From CAZWUK01 sp964636685 (GTDB lineage Bacteria; Bacillota; Clostridia; Christensenellales; CAG-138): 28,934 nt of DNA. Shown in pieces: positions 1 through 6,968 of this stretch. The stretch is taken from assembly GCA_964636685.1 (NCBI GenBank), contig CAZWUK010000021.1:1-28934 (forward strand). The letters run 5' to 3'. Positions within the stretch are counted from its first letter, which is position 1. Each line of letters opens with the position of its first letter. The notes below the pieces were generated by a model, which was not told the DNA's origin, searched no databases, and saw nothing but the letters and a program-made list of their open reading frames with translations. The position numbers were made by a program, and so were the translations under genes.

Positions 1-1287
1 GATGCCGTAAGGCATGCCGACAAGGTAGGACACCGACGCCACCATATCATCGGGGATGATGTGGCGCGGGATCAGATCATAATACTTCTTATGCAGGAAA
101 TCCTTTTGCGCTCTCTCACCGTCAAGCGCCTCCATCTCGGGAAGCAGCGCCAGCAGCGTGGGCAGATGGACTTCTTCGTTGAGTCCGGCGTCAATCGCCG
201 GGAACGGCAGATAGGCGTCCGCAGGCGCAAAGTTGTTGCCCACGACCTTGACGCGGTTTTCGCCAACCAGAAGCCATACCGCATTGACGCCCGCCTTCTG
301 AATCTCAGCGGCCTTTTCGCGGTCGATGGTTTCGCCGGCCTCTGCCAAAAGCTCGCCGGTCAGCGGGGAAACAATGGCGTCGGCTGCCACGTGACCCATA
401 ATACGGGTGCGCAGCGCGAGTTTCTTGTTGTATTTATAACGTCCGACGCGCGCCAAATCATAGCGCTTGTCGAAAAACAGCGAATTCAGCAGGGAGCGTG
501 CGCTCTCCTCCGTCGGCGGCTCGCCGGGGCGCTGGCGCTTGTAGANNNNNNNNNNCATCGGGCTTATCCTGCTCAAGCAGGAGACTGACAAGCCGTCGGC
601 GGCGGATTTGGTCGTATCCTTTGCAAGGGTTGCGTTCAGGCGCTCGTCCTCGCCCAACAGGTCGAGAATCTCGGCATTGGAGCCATAGCCGATGGCGCGC
701 AGCAGCGAAGTGATGTGCACCTTGCGCTGCCGGTCGATCTTGACATAAAGTACGCCGTTGGAGTCAGTCTCATATTCCAGCCAGGCGCCACGATTCGGAA
801 TCACCTGCGCGGCAAAGAGCTGCTTGCCAACCTTATCGAAGCTTTCTGAAAAATAGACGCCGGGCGAACGGACTAACTGGGAGACGATGACGCGCTCCGC
901 GCCATTGATGATAAACGTACCGGAAGGCGTCATCAGCGGGAAATCGCCCATGAACACCTCTTGCTGCTTCACCTCGCCCGTGTCCTTGTTAATCAGACGG
1001 ACGGATACGCGCAGCGGCGCGGCATAGTTTACGTCGCGCTCCTTGCTTTCTTCCATCGAGTACTTGGGTTTATCCAAATCGATCTTATAGTCCGTGAATT
1101 CCAAGACGAGCTTCTCGGAATAATCCGTTATGGGAGAAATCTCGTCCAGAACCTCGCGCAGATCCTCCCGAAGAAAACGGTAGTAGGAATTCTTTTGGAT
1201 CTCGATGAGATCCGGCATGTCCAGTACTTCCCGAATTCTGGAGAAGCTCTTTCGCGTTTGTCTGCCCATTTTGACGTCGTGCATCAT
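1..1287 (-). CDS. rpoB: DNA-directed RNA polymerase beta subunit, N-terminal part (cut by window edge, contains assembly gap)
   Basis: This is the catalytic beta subunit of RNA polymerase, read on the minus strand and running off the left edge, so only about the first 430 residues are present. Diagnostic N-terminal RpoB segments are visible: DYKLDLDKPKYS-like, PLMTPSGTFIINGAERVIVS followed by QLVRSPGVYF, and after the gap the stretch YKRQRPGEPPTEE followed by SLLNSLFFD. The start is placed at 1287 (ATGATG) because an AAGGGGTG ribosome binding site lies 8 nt upstream; 1284 is an alternative. Frame is kept on both sides of the N run at 546-555, but the residues just upstream of it do not look like RpoB (see findings). 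No rplL precedes it; the gene has its own promoter at 1475-1503. Confidence 0.96.
   Translation of the reverse strand, partial: MMHDVKMGRQTRKSFSRIREVLDMPDLIEIQKNSYYRFLREDLREVLDEISPITDYSEKLVLEFTDYKIDLDKPKYSMEESKERDVNYAAPLRVSVRLINKDTGEVKQQEVFMGDFPLMTPSGTFIINGAERVIVSQLVRSPGVYFSESFDKVGKQLFAAQVIPNRGAWLEYETDSNGVLYVKIDRQRKVHITSLLRAIGYGSNAEILDLLGEDERLNATLAKDTTKSAADGLSVSCLSRISPMXXXXYKRQRPGEPPTEESARSLLNSLFFDKRYDLARVGRYKYNKKLALRTRIMGHVAADAIVSPLTGELLAEAGETIDREKAAEIQKAGVNAVWLLVGENRVKVVGNNFAPADAYLPFPAIDAGLNEEVHLPTLLALLPEMEALDGERAQKDFLHKKYYDLIPRHIIPDDMVASVSYLVGMPYGI
546..555. other. Assembly gap (10 N)
   Basis: Ten consecutive Ns lie inside rpoB. A round number of Ns is normally a scaffolding placeholder, so the true length is unknown. 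The adjoining bases 556-590 do not translate to expected RpoB sequence in the gene's frame, so a few tens of bases next to the gap should be treated as unreliable. Confidence 0.95.
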
Positions 1288-1474
1288 CGCGTTCACCCCT
1301 TGCCGATGCGAAGCCGCATCACTGATTTTGCTGATTCGTTGTCTGCCAGTTTGTCCTGTTTTTTCCTTTGCTGTGAAGCATTCCCAAATGCCGTCAGCCC
1401 CATGCGAAAACCCCGCATTTCGTAGACACTTCTGGGCATAATCCCACAGTATATCCATCATGAGTCAATTTTGA

Positions 1475-1503
1475 ATGATAACACCTGCCTGTCAAGCTGT
1501 CAA
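1475..1503 (-). promoter_or_regulatory. rpoB promoter
   Basis: On the minus strand TTGACA (1498-1503) and TATCAT (1475-1480) are separated by 17 bp, a near-consensus sigma-A promoter. A second TTGACA copy (1490-1495) makes a short direct repeat. A weaker downstream candidate is TTCAAA-16-TATACT. The resulting rpoB 5' leader would be about 180 nt, reaching to the start at 1287. Confidence 0.7.
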
Positions 1504-1522
1504 GCGATTTTTTGAGAAACCG

Positions 1523-1551
1523 TTCGCTTTTTTCTGATTTTCTGTTATGAT
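1523..1551 (+). promoter_or_regulatory. Promoter of the HD-domain gene
   Basis: An extended -10, TGTTATGAT (1543-1551), is preceded at 17 bp by a weak -35, TTCGCT (1523-1528). The -10 covers an in-frame ATG at 1547, which argues against that codon being the translation start. Confidence 0.5.
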
Positions 1552-1588
1552 AATGGCAAATTCGAACAAAGGAGATCCCTGTTTTACC

Positions 1589-2143
1589 ATGAAAACAAGA
1601 GAAGAAGCGCTGGCGCTGTTTTCACAATACAACGCGACCGACGCGCTCACAAAGCACGCCTATGCCGTCGAGAGCGTCATGCGCCATTTTGCAAATTTGC
1701 TGGGGGAGGACGAAGCCTATTGGGGAATCGTAGGGCTTTTACACGACGTGGACTACGAAAAATGGCCCGAACAGCACCTTGCCGTCGCGCCGAAGCTGCT
1801 CGAGGACGCCGGCTTTGACGCGGACTTTATCCATGCCGTATGCAGCCACGGCTGGGGACTTTGCTCCGAGGTGAAGCCGGAAAAGAAAATGGAGATCGTC
1901 CTCTACACCATCGACGAGCTGACCGGTCTTATCACCGCCGCCGCCTACATGCGCCCCTCCCGCAGCGTGATGGATATGGAGCTGAAGAGTATCAAGAAAA
2001 AATACAAGGCGCCCTCCTTTGCCGCGGGCGTCAACCGCGACGTGATTCAAAACGGCTGCGACATGCTGGACATGTCGCTCGACGACGTCATTTCCGAAAC
2101 GCTCAAGGGCATGCAGCAGGTTCACGAAAGTCTCGGGCTGTAA
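1589..2143 (+). CDS. HD-domain predicted metal-dependent phosphohydrolase
   Basis: This 184-residue soluble protein has an HD-type hydrolase core: an early His in the first helices (around residue 23) and the signature LLHDVDYEKWPEQH at about residues 50-63, where the HD pair binds a divalent metal. A later conserved-looking SHGW at about 93-96 and a D near IDEL fit the remaining metal ligands. The family hydrolyses phosphate esters or anhydrides, often nucleotides; the substrate here is unknown. The start at 1589 is chosen over the longer 1547 reading because AAAGGAG lies about 12 nt before it and the longer reading would begin inside the -10 box. The gene is monocistronic and is followed by the strong hairpin terminator at 2184-2225. 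Confidence 0.85.
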   Translation: MKTREEALALFSQYNATDALTKHAYAVESVMRHFANLLGEDEAYWGIVGLLHDVDYEKWPEQHLAVAPKLLEDAGFDADFIHAVCSHGWGLCSEVKPEKKMEIVLYTIDELTGLITAAAYMRPSRSVMDMELKSIKKKYKAPSFAAGVNRDVIQNGCDMLDMSLDDVISETLKGMQQVHESLGL

Positions 2144-2183
2144 CCGCCGTTTGTTTGCAGCTTCAATATAATAGAAAAAAGCG

Positions 2184-2225
2184 AATCGGGCGTGCAACGG
2201 TACTTTGCACGCCCGATTTTTTTTT
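2184..2225 (+). terminator. Terminator hairpin, copy 1 of a 35-nt palindromic repeat
   Basis: A perfect 14-bp stem (2184-2197 with 2205-2218; left arm AATCGGGCGTGCAA) closes a 7-nt loop CGGTACT and is followed by nine Ts. This is a textbook intrinsic terminator for the HD gene, 40 bp after its stop. The identical stem and loop recur at 2412-2446. Confidence 0.85.
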
Positions 2226-2279
2226 GCAAATATTCTCCGACAGTTCAAGGCCCGCAGTCCCTGAAGGCTATATTCCGGC

Positions 2280-2408
2280 TTCGGCGACCTGTGCGCCGAA
2301 ACGGATCGCCCGCTTCGGGCGGTTTCCCTGTGTTTCTTGCCGCCCGGAAACCCGCAGGGTTTTAGGCAAGAAACGGTTGTCCTGTCGAAAAAGACCGTTT
2401 TTCGACAG
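2280..2408. repeat. Cluster of inverted repeats between the two palindromic copies
   Basis: No gene is supported between 2144 and 2486. Instead the stretch carries four further perfect inverted repeats: TTCGGCG/CGCCGAA (2280-2286 and 2294-2300), CGCCCG/CGGGCG (2307-2312 and 2316-2321), GTTTCTTGCC/GGCAAGAAAC (2332-2341 and 2365-2374) and CTGTCGAAAAA/TTTTTCGACAG (2382-2392 and 2398-2408, loop GACCG). Such density suggests a structured transcript or a small non-coding repeat element. Confidence 0.7.
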
Positions 2409-2411
2409 AGT

Positions 2412-2450
2412 AATCGGGCGTGCAACGGTACTTTGCACGCCCGATTTTTT
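2412..2450 (+). repeat. Palindromic hairpin repeat, copy 2
   Basis: This copy is identical in stem (14 bp) and loop (CGGTACT) to copy 1, 228 bp away, in the same orientation and again followed by a T run (six Ts). It lies 37 bp beyond the stop of the convergent alcohol dehydrogenase gene. Its T run points to termination of plus-strand transcripts, not of the dehydrogenase message. Confidence 0.85.
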
Positions 2451-2486
2451 GGCACCTTGGTGCCTGAGGAGAATACACGCTGTTTC

Positions 2487-3704
2487 TTAGAAATCGACTT
2501 CCGTATCGTAGTAGCAGCACTTGAGCAGCTCTTCCATCTCTTTCTGGCTGGGCTGACGGGGATTGGAGCCGGTGCATGCGTCTGCAATAGCATTCTTGGC
2601 GATCTCGGGCAGTCTTTCGAGGAATACCTTCTCCGGCACGAAGCCGTTCTCGGTCGGGTAGCTGTCCGCGCCATAGTTTTTGATGCAGTGCGGGATGTTC
2701 AGCTCGTCGTTCATCTTGCGCAGGTAGGCAATCAGCAACGCGACCTTTTCGTCGTCGTTCTTGCCGCCGAGTCCCATATAGTCCGCGATTACGCCGTAGC
2801 GCTTCTTGGCGGTGGCGTCCTTGGCGTTGAAGGCGATGACCTTGGGCAGGTACATGGCGTTTGCCGCACCGTGGATGATGTGCGCGCCGTAATCTGCAAA
2901 GATCGCGCCCGTCTTATGCGCCATGGAGTGGACGATACCGAGCAGGGCGTTGGAGAACGCCATACCCGCCAGGCACTGCGCGTTGTGCATCGTGTCACGC
3001 TTTGCCATGTCGCCATTGTAGGAATCGATGAGATCGCTCTGGATCATCTTGATGGCAAAGATCGCCAGCGGATCGGAAAAATCGCTGTTTGCCGTGGATA
3101 CATACGCTTCGACCGCGTGGGTCATCGCGTCCATACCGGTGTGCGCAACGAGCTTCTTGGGCATGGTTTCCGCCAGATCCGGATCGACGATGGCGACGTC
3201 CGGCGTGATCTCAAAGTCCGCGATGGGGTACTTGATGCCCTTGGTATAGTCGGTAATAATCGAGAAAGCCGTGACCTCGGTCGCTGTGCCGGAGGTCGAC
3301 GAGATCGCGCAGAAATGCGCCTTTTTGCGAAGCTTCGGCAGACCGAACACCTTGCACATATCCTCAAAGGTGACTTCCGGATACTCGTATTTGATCCACA
3401 TCGCCTTGGCCGCGTCGATCGGGGAGCCGCCGCCCATGGCGATGATCCAGTCGGGGTGGAATTGAATCATGGCGTCCGCGCCCTTCATAACGGTTTCGAC
3501 GGAAGGATCGGGTTCAATGCCTTCAAACAGTTCCACTTCCATGCCCGCCTCTTTTAAATAAGAAACCGCACGGTCGAGGAAACCGAATTTCTTCATGCTG
3601 CCGCCGCCGACGCAAACGATCGCGCGCTTGCCCTCAAAGGTTTTCAGCGCTTCCAGGGAACCCTTTCCATGATACAGATCTCTCGGTAAAGTGAATCTTG
3701 CCAT
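2487..3704 (-). CDS. Iron-containing (group III) alcohol dehydrogenase
   Basis: This 405-residue cytoplasmic oxidoreductase belongs to the Fe-dependent alcohol dehydrogenase family, related to butanol dehydrogenases and the C-terminal half of AdhE. It would interconvert aldehydes and alcohols with NAD(P)H in fermentation. The nucleotide-binding motif GGGSPIDAAK is at 91-100. Metal ligands expected for the family are all present: D192 and H196 (GMDAMTHAVEA), H263 (HSMAH) and H278 (HGAANAM). A good AGGAGG site lies 9 nt before the ATG at 3704. It is divergent from a SANT-like regulator gene, with an inverted repeat in the shared upstream region. The exact substrate cannot be read from the sequence. 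Confidence 0.95.
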   Translation of the reverse strand: MARFTLPRDLYHGKGSLEALKTFEGKRAIVCVGGGSMKKFGFLDRAVSYLKEAGMEVELFEGIEPDPSVETVMKGADAMIQFHPDWIIAMGGGSPIDAAKAMWIKYEYPEVTFEDMCKVFGLPKLRKKAHFCAISSTSGTATEVTAFSIITDYTKGIKYPIADFEITPDVAIVDPDLAETMPKKLVAHTGMDAMTHAVEAYVSTANSDFSDPLAIFAIKMIQSDLIDSYNGDMAKRDTMHNAQCLAGMAFSNALLGIVHSMAHKTGAIFADYGAHIIHGAANAMYLPKVIAFNAKDATAKKRYGVIADYMGLGGKNDDEKVALLIAYLRKMNDELNIPHCIKNYGADSYPTENGFVPEKVFLERLPEIAKNAIADACTGSNPRQPSQKEMEELLKCCYYDTEVDF

Positions 3705-3810
3705 ATGTCATATCCTCCTGTGATTTTTCTGTTTTCTCATTGGGGTGTCCGCCCCGCTCTTTTATGTTTCCATTGTAACCGCGCTTCATACAGAACGGAA
3801 ATCTATATCG

Positions 3811-3840
3811 GTTATATCGGTATTCCAATATCGATATAAC
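3811..3840. promoter_or_regulatory. Inverted repeat, candidate operator in the divergent adh/regulator spacer
   Basis: A perfect 9-bp inverted repeat, GTTATATCG (3811-3819) and CGATATAAC (3832-3840), spans 12 bp of AT-rich sequence. It sits about 110 bp upstream of the alcohol dehydrogenase start and 180 bp upstream of the regulator start. A direct repeat of TATATCGG overlaps the left arm. A minus-strand promoter TTGGAA-17-TAGATT overlaps the element, so a repressor or redox sensor could act here. The rest of the 318-bp spacer (3705-4022) shows nothing else. Confidence 0.5.
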
Positions 3841-4022
3841 AATATTGAGTTGTTTGCCTGCCTTTGCATGGCACTGCCCCGTAAAACGTCCGTTTTGCTG
3901 CTCTGCACCCGCAATGTCGAATCAGACAAGCAAGCACATTCATATATTGCACTGAAACATGTATGAACCTGATTTTTTCCGGCAATACTCGCTGCAGCAA
4001 CATCAATATGAGGTGAATACGG

Positions 4023-4931
4023 ATGTATCAACAACGAATCGGAAAAGCTCGCGCCGGTTGGAGCACGGCCGAGGACAACGACCTGTTTGCGCAGACGGAA
4101 GCCGCGCAAAAGGACGGCATCCCGCTCAAGCGCGTTTTTGACGCGGTCGCGGAGCAGACCGGGCGCCAGCCCAACAGCGTGCGCAATTACTACTACGCAC
4201 GGGTAAAGCGGGACACGGACGCGGCAAGCCGTCACAGTCCCGCATTTGTGTCGTTCACGGAAGCGGAATCCGAGCAGCTGCTCGTATCCGTACTCACGGC
4301 GCTCTCCGCCGGAGAATCGGTGCGCGCCTGCACAATGCGCCTTGGCGGCGGCGATACGCGCGCCATGCTGCGTTACCAAAACAAGTACCGCTCTCTGCTC
4401 AAGAGCAATCCCGCCATGGTACAGCGCGTTCTGGAGCGGCTGCGTCAAGCCGGGATCTGTTGTGCCGACCCCTATCTCGGGCAGCCCGGCAGACGCAAGG
4501 TCGGACGGCCCAGAAAGCAGCCGCAGGATCTCAGCGTGACGGCGGCGGCAGTCGTCGCCGAGCTTTCGGAGGTTGATGATCTCGATATTGGCGCGCTGCT
4601 GGAGTGTCTCGGTACGCTGGCGGTTTCCGCCATCAACGGCGCGCGTCTGAGACGTCAGTACGGAGAAAGCTCGCATACGGAGCTGGTCGCCGCACTGCAA
4701 GCGGAAAACGACGCTTTGCGGGCGCAGATTGCCGCCATGCGCGAGCAGCATGCGGGGCAATACGAAAAATTTCGTTCCGCCGTCAGCTGCTTCAAGCAGC
4801 TGGTACGCATCAACACCGAATTTCTGTCCATGAATTCCATTGTAAAGGTGTCAAACCTCACTAGTTATCTCCGAGATCTGGAAAACAACGTCCAATCCTG
4901 CCAACAGGTCATGCTGTCTCTCGTCAATTGA
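4023..4931 (+). CDS. SANT/Myb-like DNA-binding protein with AT-hook and coiled coil
   Basis: This 302-residue protein has an N-terminal SANT/Myb-like helix-turn-helix (about 10-62: W13, then TAEDNDLF, then TGRQPNSVRNYYYARVK), resembling the RsfA/YlbO-type prespore regulator domain of Firmicutes. A second helical segment with basic residues (80-130) is followed by an AT-hook-like GRPRK at 161-165 and a heptad-rich helix at about 220-245 suited to dimerisation. No ligand or receiver domain is visible. GAGGTG lies 7 nt before the ATG. A role as transcription or nucleoid-associated regulator is inferred from the domains; control of the divergent dehydrogenase gene is only suggested by position. 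Confidence 0.7.
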   Translation: MYQQRIGKARAGWSTAEDNDLFAQTEAAQKDGIPLKRVFDAVAEQTGRQPNSVRNYYYARVKRDTDAASRHSPAFVSFTEAESEQLLVSVLTALSAGESVRACTMRLGGGDTRAMLRYQNKYRSLLKSNPAMVQRVLERLRQAGICCADPYLGQPGRRKVGRPRKQPQDLSVTAAAVVAELSEVDDLDIGALLECLGTLAVSAINGARLRRQYGESSHTELVAALQAENDALRAQIAAMREQHAGQYEKFRSAVSCFKQLVRINTEFLSMNSIVKVSNLTSYLRDLENNVQSCQQVMLSLVN

Positions 4932-5010
4932 AATATTCCGCCGGCACCGGCAGCGCATCCTGCCGTATCCAAAATCGCAAAGCGGCATGATCCAACGTTC
5001 GTCCTCCTCT

Positions 5011-5042
5011 AAGCACGGCGCTACGAAACGGCGCCGTGTTTT
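5011..5042 (+). terminator. Probable intrinsic terminator after the SANT-like gene
   Basis: An 8-bp perfect GC-rich stem CACGGCGC/GCGCCGTG (5014-5021 and 5031-5038), extended by a G-T and two A-T pairs, is followed by TTTT. It lies 80 bp after the stop. The short T run makes it moderate in strength. Confidence 0.6.
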
Positions 5043-5097
5043 GCTGATCCATAAATCGAACCCTTCCCTGATTTTCCCGCCAGCAAATGCGCCGCCA

Positions 5098-5126
5098 TTG
5101 CATTTTTTCACACATCCGCCTACAAT
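5098..5126 (+). promoter_or_regulatory. Promoter of the M20 dipeptidase gene
   Basis: TTGCAT (5098-5103) and TACAAT (5121-5126) are spaced 17 bp apart, 38 bp upstream of the start codon at 5164. Confidence 0.7.
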
Positions 5127-5163
5127 AATAAAAAGAGCGATATTCTCAAAGGAGTTTTGTGAT

Positions 5164-6498
5164 ATGAAGCAATGGATCGATTCCAAGATGGACGAGCAGC
5201 TCGAGGCGCTGAAAAACCTCATCCGCATCCCCAGCGTCAGCCGCGGCAAAGCCGAGGACAGCATGCCGCTCGGGCGGCACGTGCACGATGCGCTGCATTA
5301 CACGCTGGCTCTTGCCAACCGGTTGGGATTTGAAAAAACGCAGTCGCTGGACGGCTACTGCGGCACGGTGGATTACGGCGAAGGCGACGAAATGCTCATG
5401 ATTATGGCGCATCTGGACGTGGTTCCCGCCGGCACCGGCTGGGACGGCGATCCGTTTGAGCCGGTCGTCAAGAACGGTCGTCTGATCGGTCGGGGCGTGC
5501 TGGACGACAAAGGCGCTGCCATCTCCGCGCTGTATGCGCTTGCCGCCGTCAAAGAGGCCGGCATCCCGCTCAAGCGCCGCGTCCGCCTGTTTTTCGGTTG
5601 CGACGAGGAACTGGGCTGGGCGTGCATCGACCGTTACAAAAAGACCGAGCCCATGCCGACCATGGCGTTTACGCCCGACGGCGATTATCCGCTTGTCAAC
5701 TCCGAGATGAGCATCTGCCAGATGCAGTACCGCAAACCGCTCTCCGGCAGCGGCGTTCAGATCTCCTGCGGCATCGCGCCAAACGTCATCCCCGGCGAAG
5801 CTGCGGCGACGCTGAATGTTCCCGCCGTGCCCTGCAAGGTTCCCGACGGCTTTACGGCAGACTTTTGTGGCAACACCATCTCGGTCAAGGGCTACGGCGG
5901 ACACGCCTCCCAGCCGGGGCTTGCCAAAAACGCCATGCTCTGCCTGCTGGATATTCTCTCGCAGCAGCCGCTGGCGGAGGACGACCTGCTCACAGCGTCC
6001 GCGCTCCACGCGCTGCTGAACTACGACAAGCACGGCGAGGGCTTCGGTCTGGATATCCGCGACGCTTCCGGGCATCTGACGCTGTCTCCGGATATGCTCG
6101 TCTGGGACGCCGACAACGTCTGCCTGACGCTGGATTCCCGCTATCCCTTCGTCTGCCCGTATGCGCATCTGACCGAAAAGACGGACGGCGCCTTTGCAGC
6201 CATAGGCTTTACGCGCGCAACGATCAAGAATACGCCGGGACATTTTATCGAGCCGGATTCAGAGCTGGTCAAAACGCTGCTGTCCATCTATGAGGAAAAC
6301 ATCGGACATCGGGCAAAACCGCTGTCCATCGGCGGCGGCACCTATGCGCGCGGGTTTGAAAACGCCGTCGCCTTCGGTCTGATTAAGGAAGGCGAGCATT
6401 CCGAATGCCATATGCCAAACGAATCCATGGCGCTTTCGGATATCCGCTTCAACACCGTAGTGATGGCCGAAGCCATCCGAAAGCTTGCCGGAAAATGA
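5164..6498 (+). CDS. M20 family metallo-dipeptidase (PepV/Sapep-like)
   Basis: This 444-residue cytoplasmic zinc peptidase probably hydrolyses dipeptides in peptide nutrition. Dinuclear zinc-site motifs occur in the expected order: AHLDVVP (H83, D85), GRGVLDDKG at 109-117 (D114/D115), GCDEELGW (E148/E149 catalytic base and ligand), TPDGDYP (D174) and a C-terminal GEHSECHMPNE carrying the last His. Length and the lid insertion match PepV-type enzymes, not the shorter ArgE or DapE. The start at 5164 has AAAGGAG 9 nt upstream and follows the promoter at 5098-5126; the longer frame back to 4987 would include the promoter and the previous terminator. It is a single-gene unit closed by the terminator at 6523. 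Confidence 0.93.
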   Translation: MKQWIDSKMDEQLEALKNLIRIPSVSRGKAEDSMPLGRHVHDALHYTLALANRLGFEKTQSLDGYCGTVDYGEGDEMLMIMAHLDVVPAGTGWDGDPFEPVVKNGRLIGRGVLDDKGAAISALYALAAVKEAGIPLKRRVRLFFGCDEELGWACIDRYKKTEPMPTMAFTPDGDYPLVNSEMSICQMQYRKPLSGSGVQISCGIAPNVIPGEAAATLNVPAVPCKVPDGFTADFCGNTISVKGYGGHASQPGLAKNAMLCLLDILSQQPLAEDDLLTASALHALLNYDKHGEGFGLDIRDASGHLTLSPDMLVWDADNVCLTLDSRYPFVCPYAHLTEKTDGAFAAIGFTRATIKNTPGHFIEPDSELVKTLLSIYEENIGHRAKPLSIGGGTYARGFENAVAFGLIKEGEHSECHMPNESMALSDIRFNTVVMAEAIRKLAGK

Positions 6499-6522
6499 GA
6501 AAAACGCCCCAAAAACAGCGCG

Positions 6523-6550
6523 AAAAGCAAGGTTTTCTCCTTGCTTTTTG
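6523..6550 (+). terminator. Intrinsic terminator after the dipeptidase gene
   Basis: A perfect 10-bp stem AAAAGCAAGG/CCTTGCTTTT (6523-6532 and 6539-6548) with loop TTTTCT ends in a T run, 25 bp after the stop codon. Its 3' arm contains the -35 box of the next promoter. Confidence 0.85.
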
Positions 6551-6569
6551 TTTGTGAATATGCTATACT
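6541..6569 (+). promoter_or_regulatory. Promoter of the rpsF-ssb-rpsR operon
   Basis: TTGCTT (6541-6546) and TATACT (6564-6569) are spaced 17 bp apart, with a TG extension at 6561-6562. The -35 hexamer lies within the 3' arm of the preceding terminator. Confidence 0.75.
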
Positions 6570-6591
6570 CTCATCCGCTAACGTCCTTCTT

Positions 6592-6611
6592 GCGCTGCAT
6601 GGAAGCAGCGC
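6592..6611 (+). promoter_or_regulatory. Hairpin in the rpsF leader (possible S6/S18 autoregulatory site)
   Basis: A perfect 7-bp stem GCGCTGC/GCAGCGC with loop ATGGAA lies between the promoter and the rpsF ribosome binding site. rpsF leaders in many bacteria bind the S6:S18 complex, but the conserved bulge of that motif was not verified here, so the role is only a suggestion. Confidence 0.35.
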
Positions 6612-6637
6612 CAACAGACCATAAGGAGGTGAAAAGA

Positions 6638-6925
6638 ATGAATCAATACGAAGCTCTGTATATCCTCGTTCCCGAAATGGACGAAGAAAGCACCCGCGCA
6701 GCCGTCGAAAAATTCAAAGGAATCGCCGAGTCGAACAATGCAGAAGTCGTCGGTATCGATGAGTGGGGCAAGCGCAAGCTGGCCTATGCGATCGATTATA
6801 AGACCGAGGGCTATTACGTCTTGATGTCGTTCAACAGTGCGCCGGAGTTCCCCAGGGAGCTGGAGCGTAATCTGAAGAACGACGAAAAGGTACTTCGTTT
6901 CCTCGTCACCCGCAAGGAAGCGTAA
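6638..6925 (+). CDS. rpsF: 30S ribosomal protein S6
   Basis: This 95-residue protein assembles with S18 on the platform of the small subunit. Family landmarks are the N-terminal YEALYILVPEMDEE, GKRKLAYAIDYKTEGYYVLMSF in the middle and LKNDEKVLRFLVTR at the end. The start at 6638 follows AAGGAGGTG by 7 nt; an in-frame extension to 6485 would reach into the dipeptidase gene and is rejected. It is the first gene of the conserved rpsF-ssb-rpsR operon (43 bp to ssb). Confidence 0.98.
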   Translation: MNQYEALYILVPEMDEESTRAAVEKFKGIAESNNAEVVGIDEWGKRKLAYAIDYKTEGYYVLMSFNSAPEFPRELERNLKNDEKVLRFLVTRKEA

Positions 6926-6968
6926 CCGAATAAGACGCACCATCAACTACGGAAAGGTGGCTTGAAGT

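Noticed and set aside
1547..1588. In-frame N-terminal extension of the HD-domain gene from ATG 1547
   Set aside because: The codon lies inside the -10 box and has no ribosome binding site, while AAAGGAG precedes the ATG at 1589.
2184..2450. CRISPR array
   Set aside because: Only two copies exist, each a perfect palindrome with a T run, and the single interval is about 190 bp, unlike CRISPR repeats and spacers.
2337..3557. Long plus-strand reading frame across the alcohol dehydrogenase gene
   Set aside because: It is an antisense shadow of a well-conserved gene, rich in Arg/His/Val with no recognisable domain.
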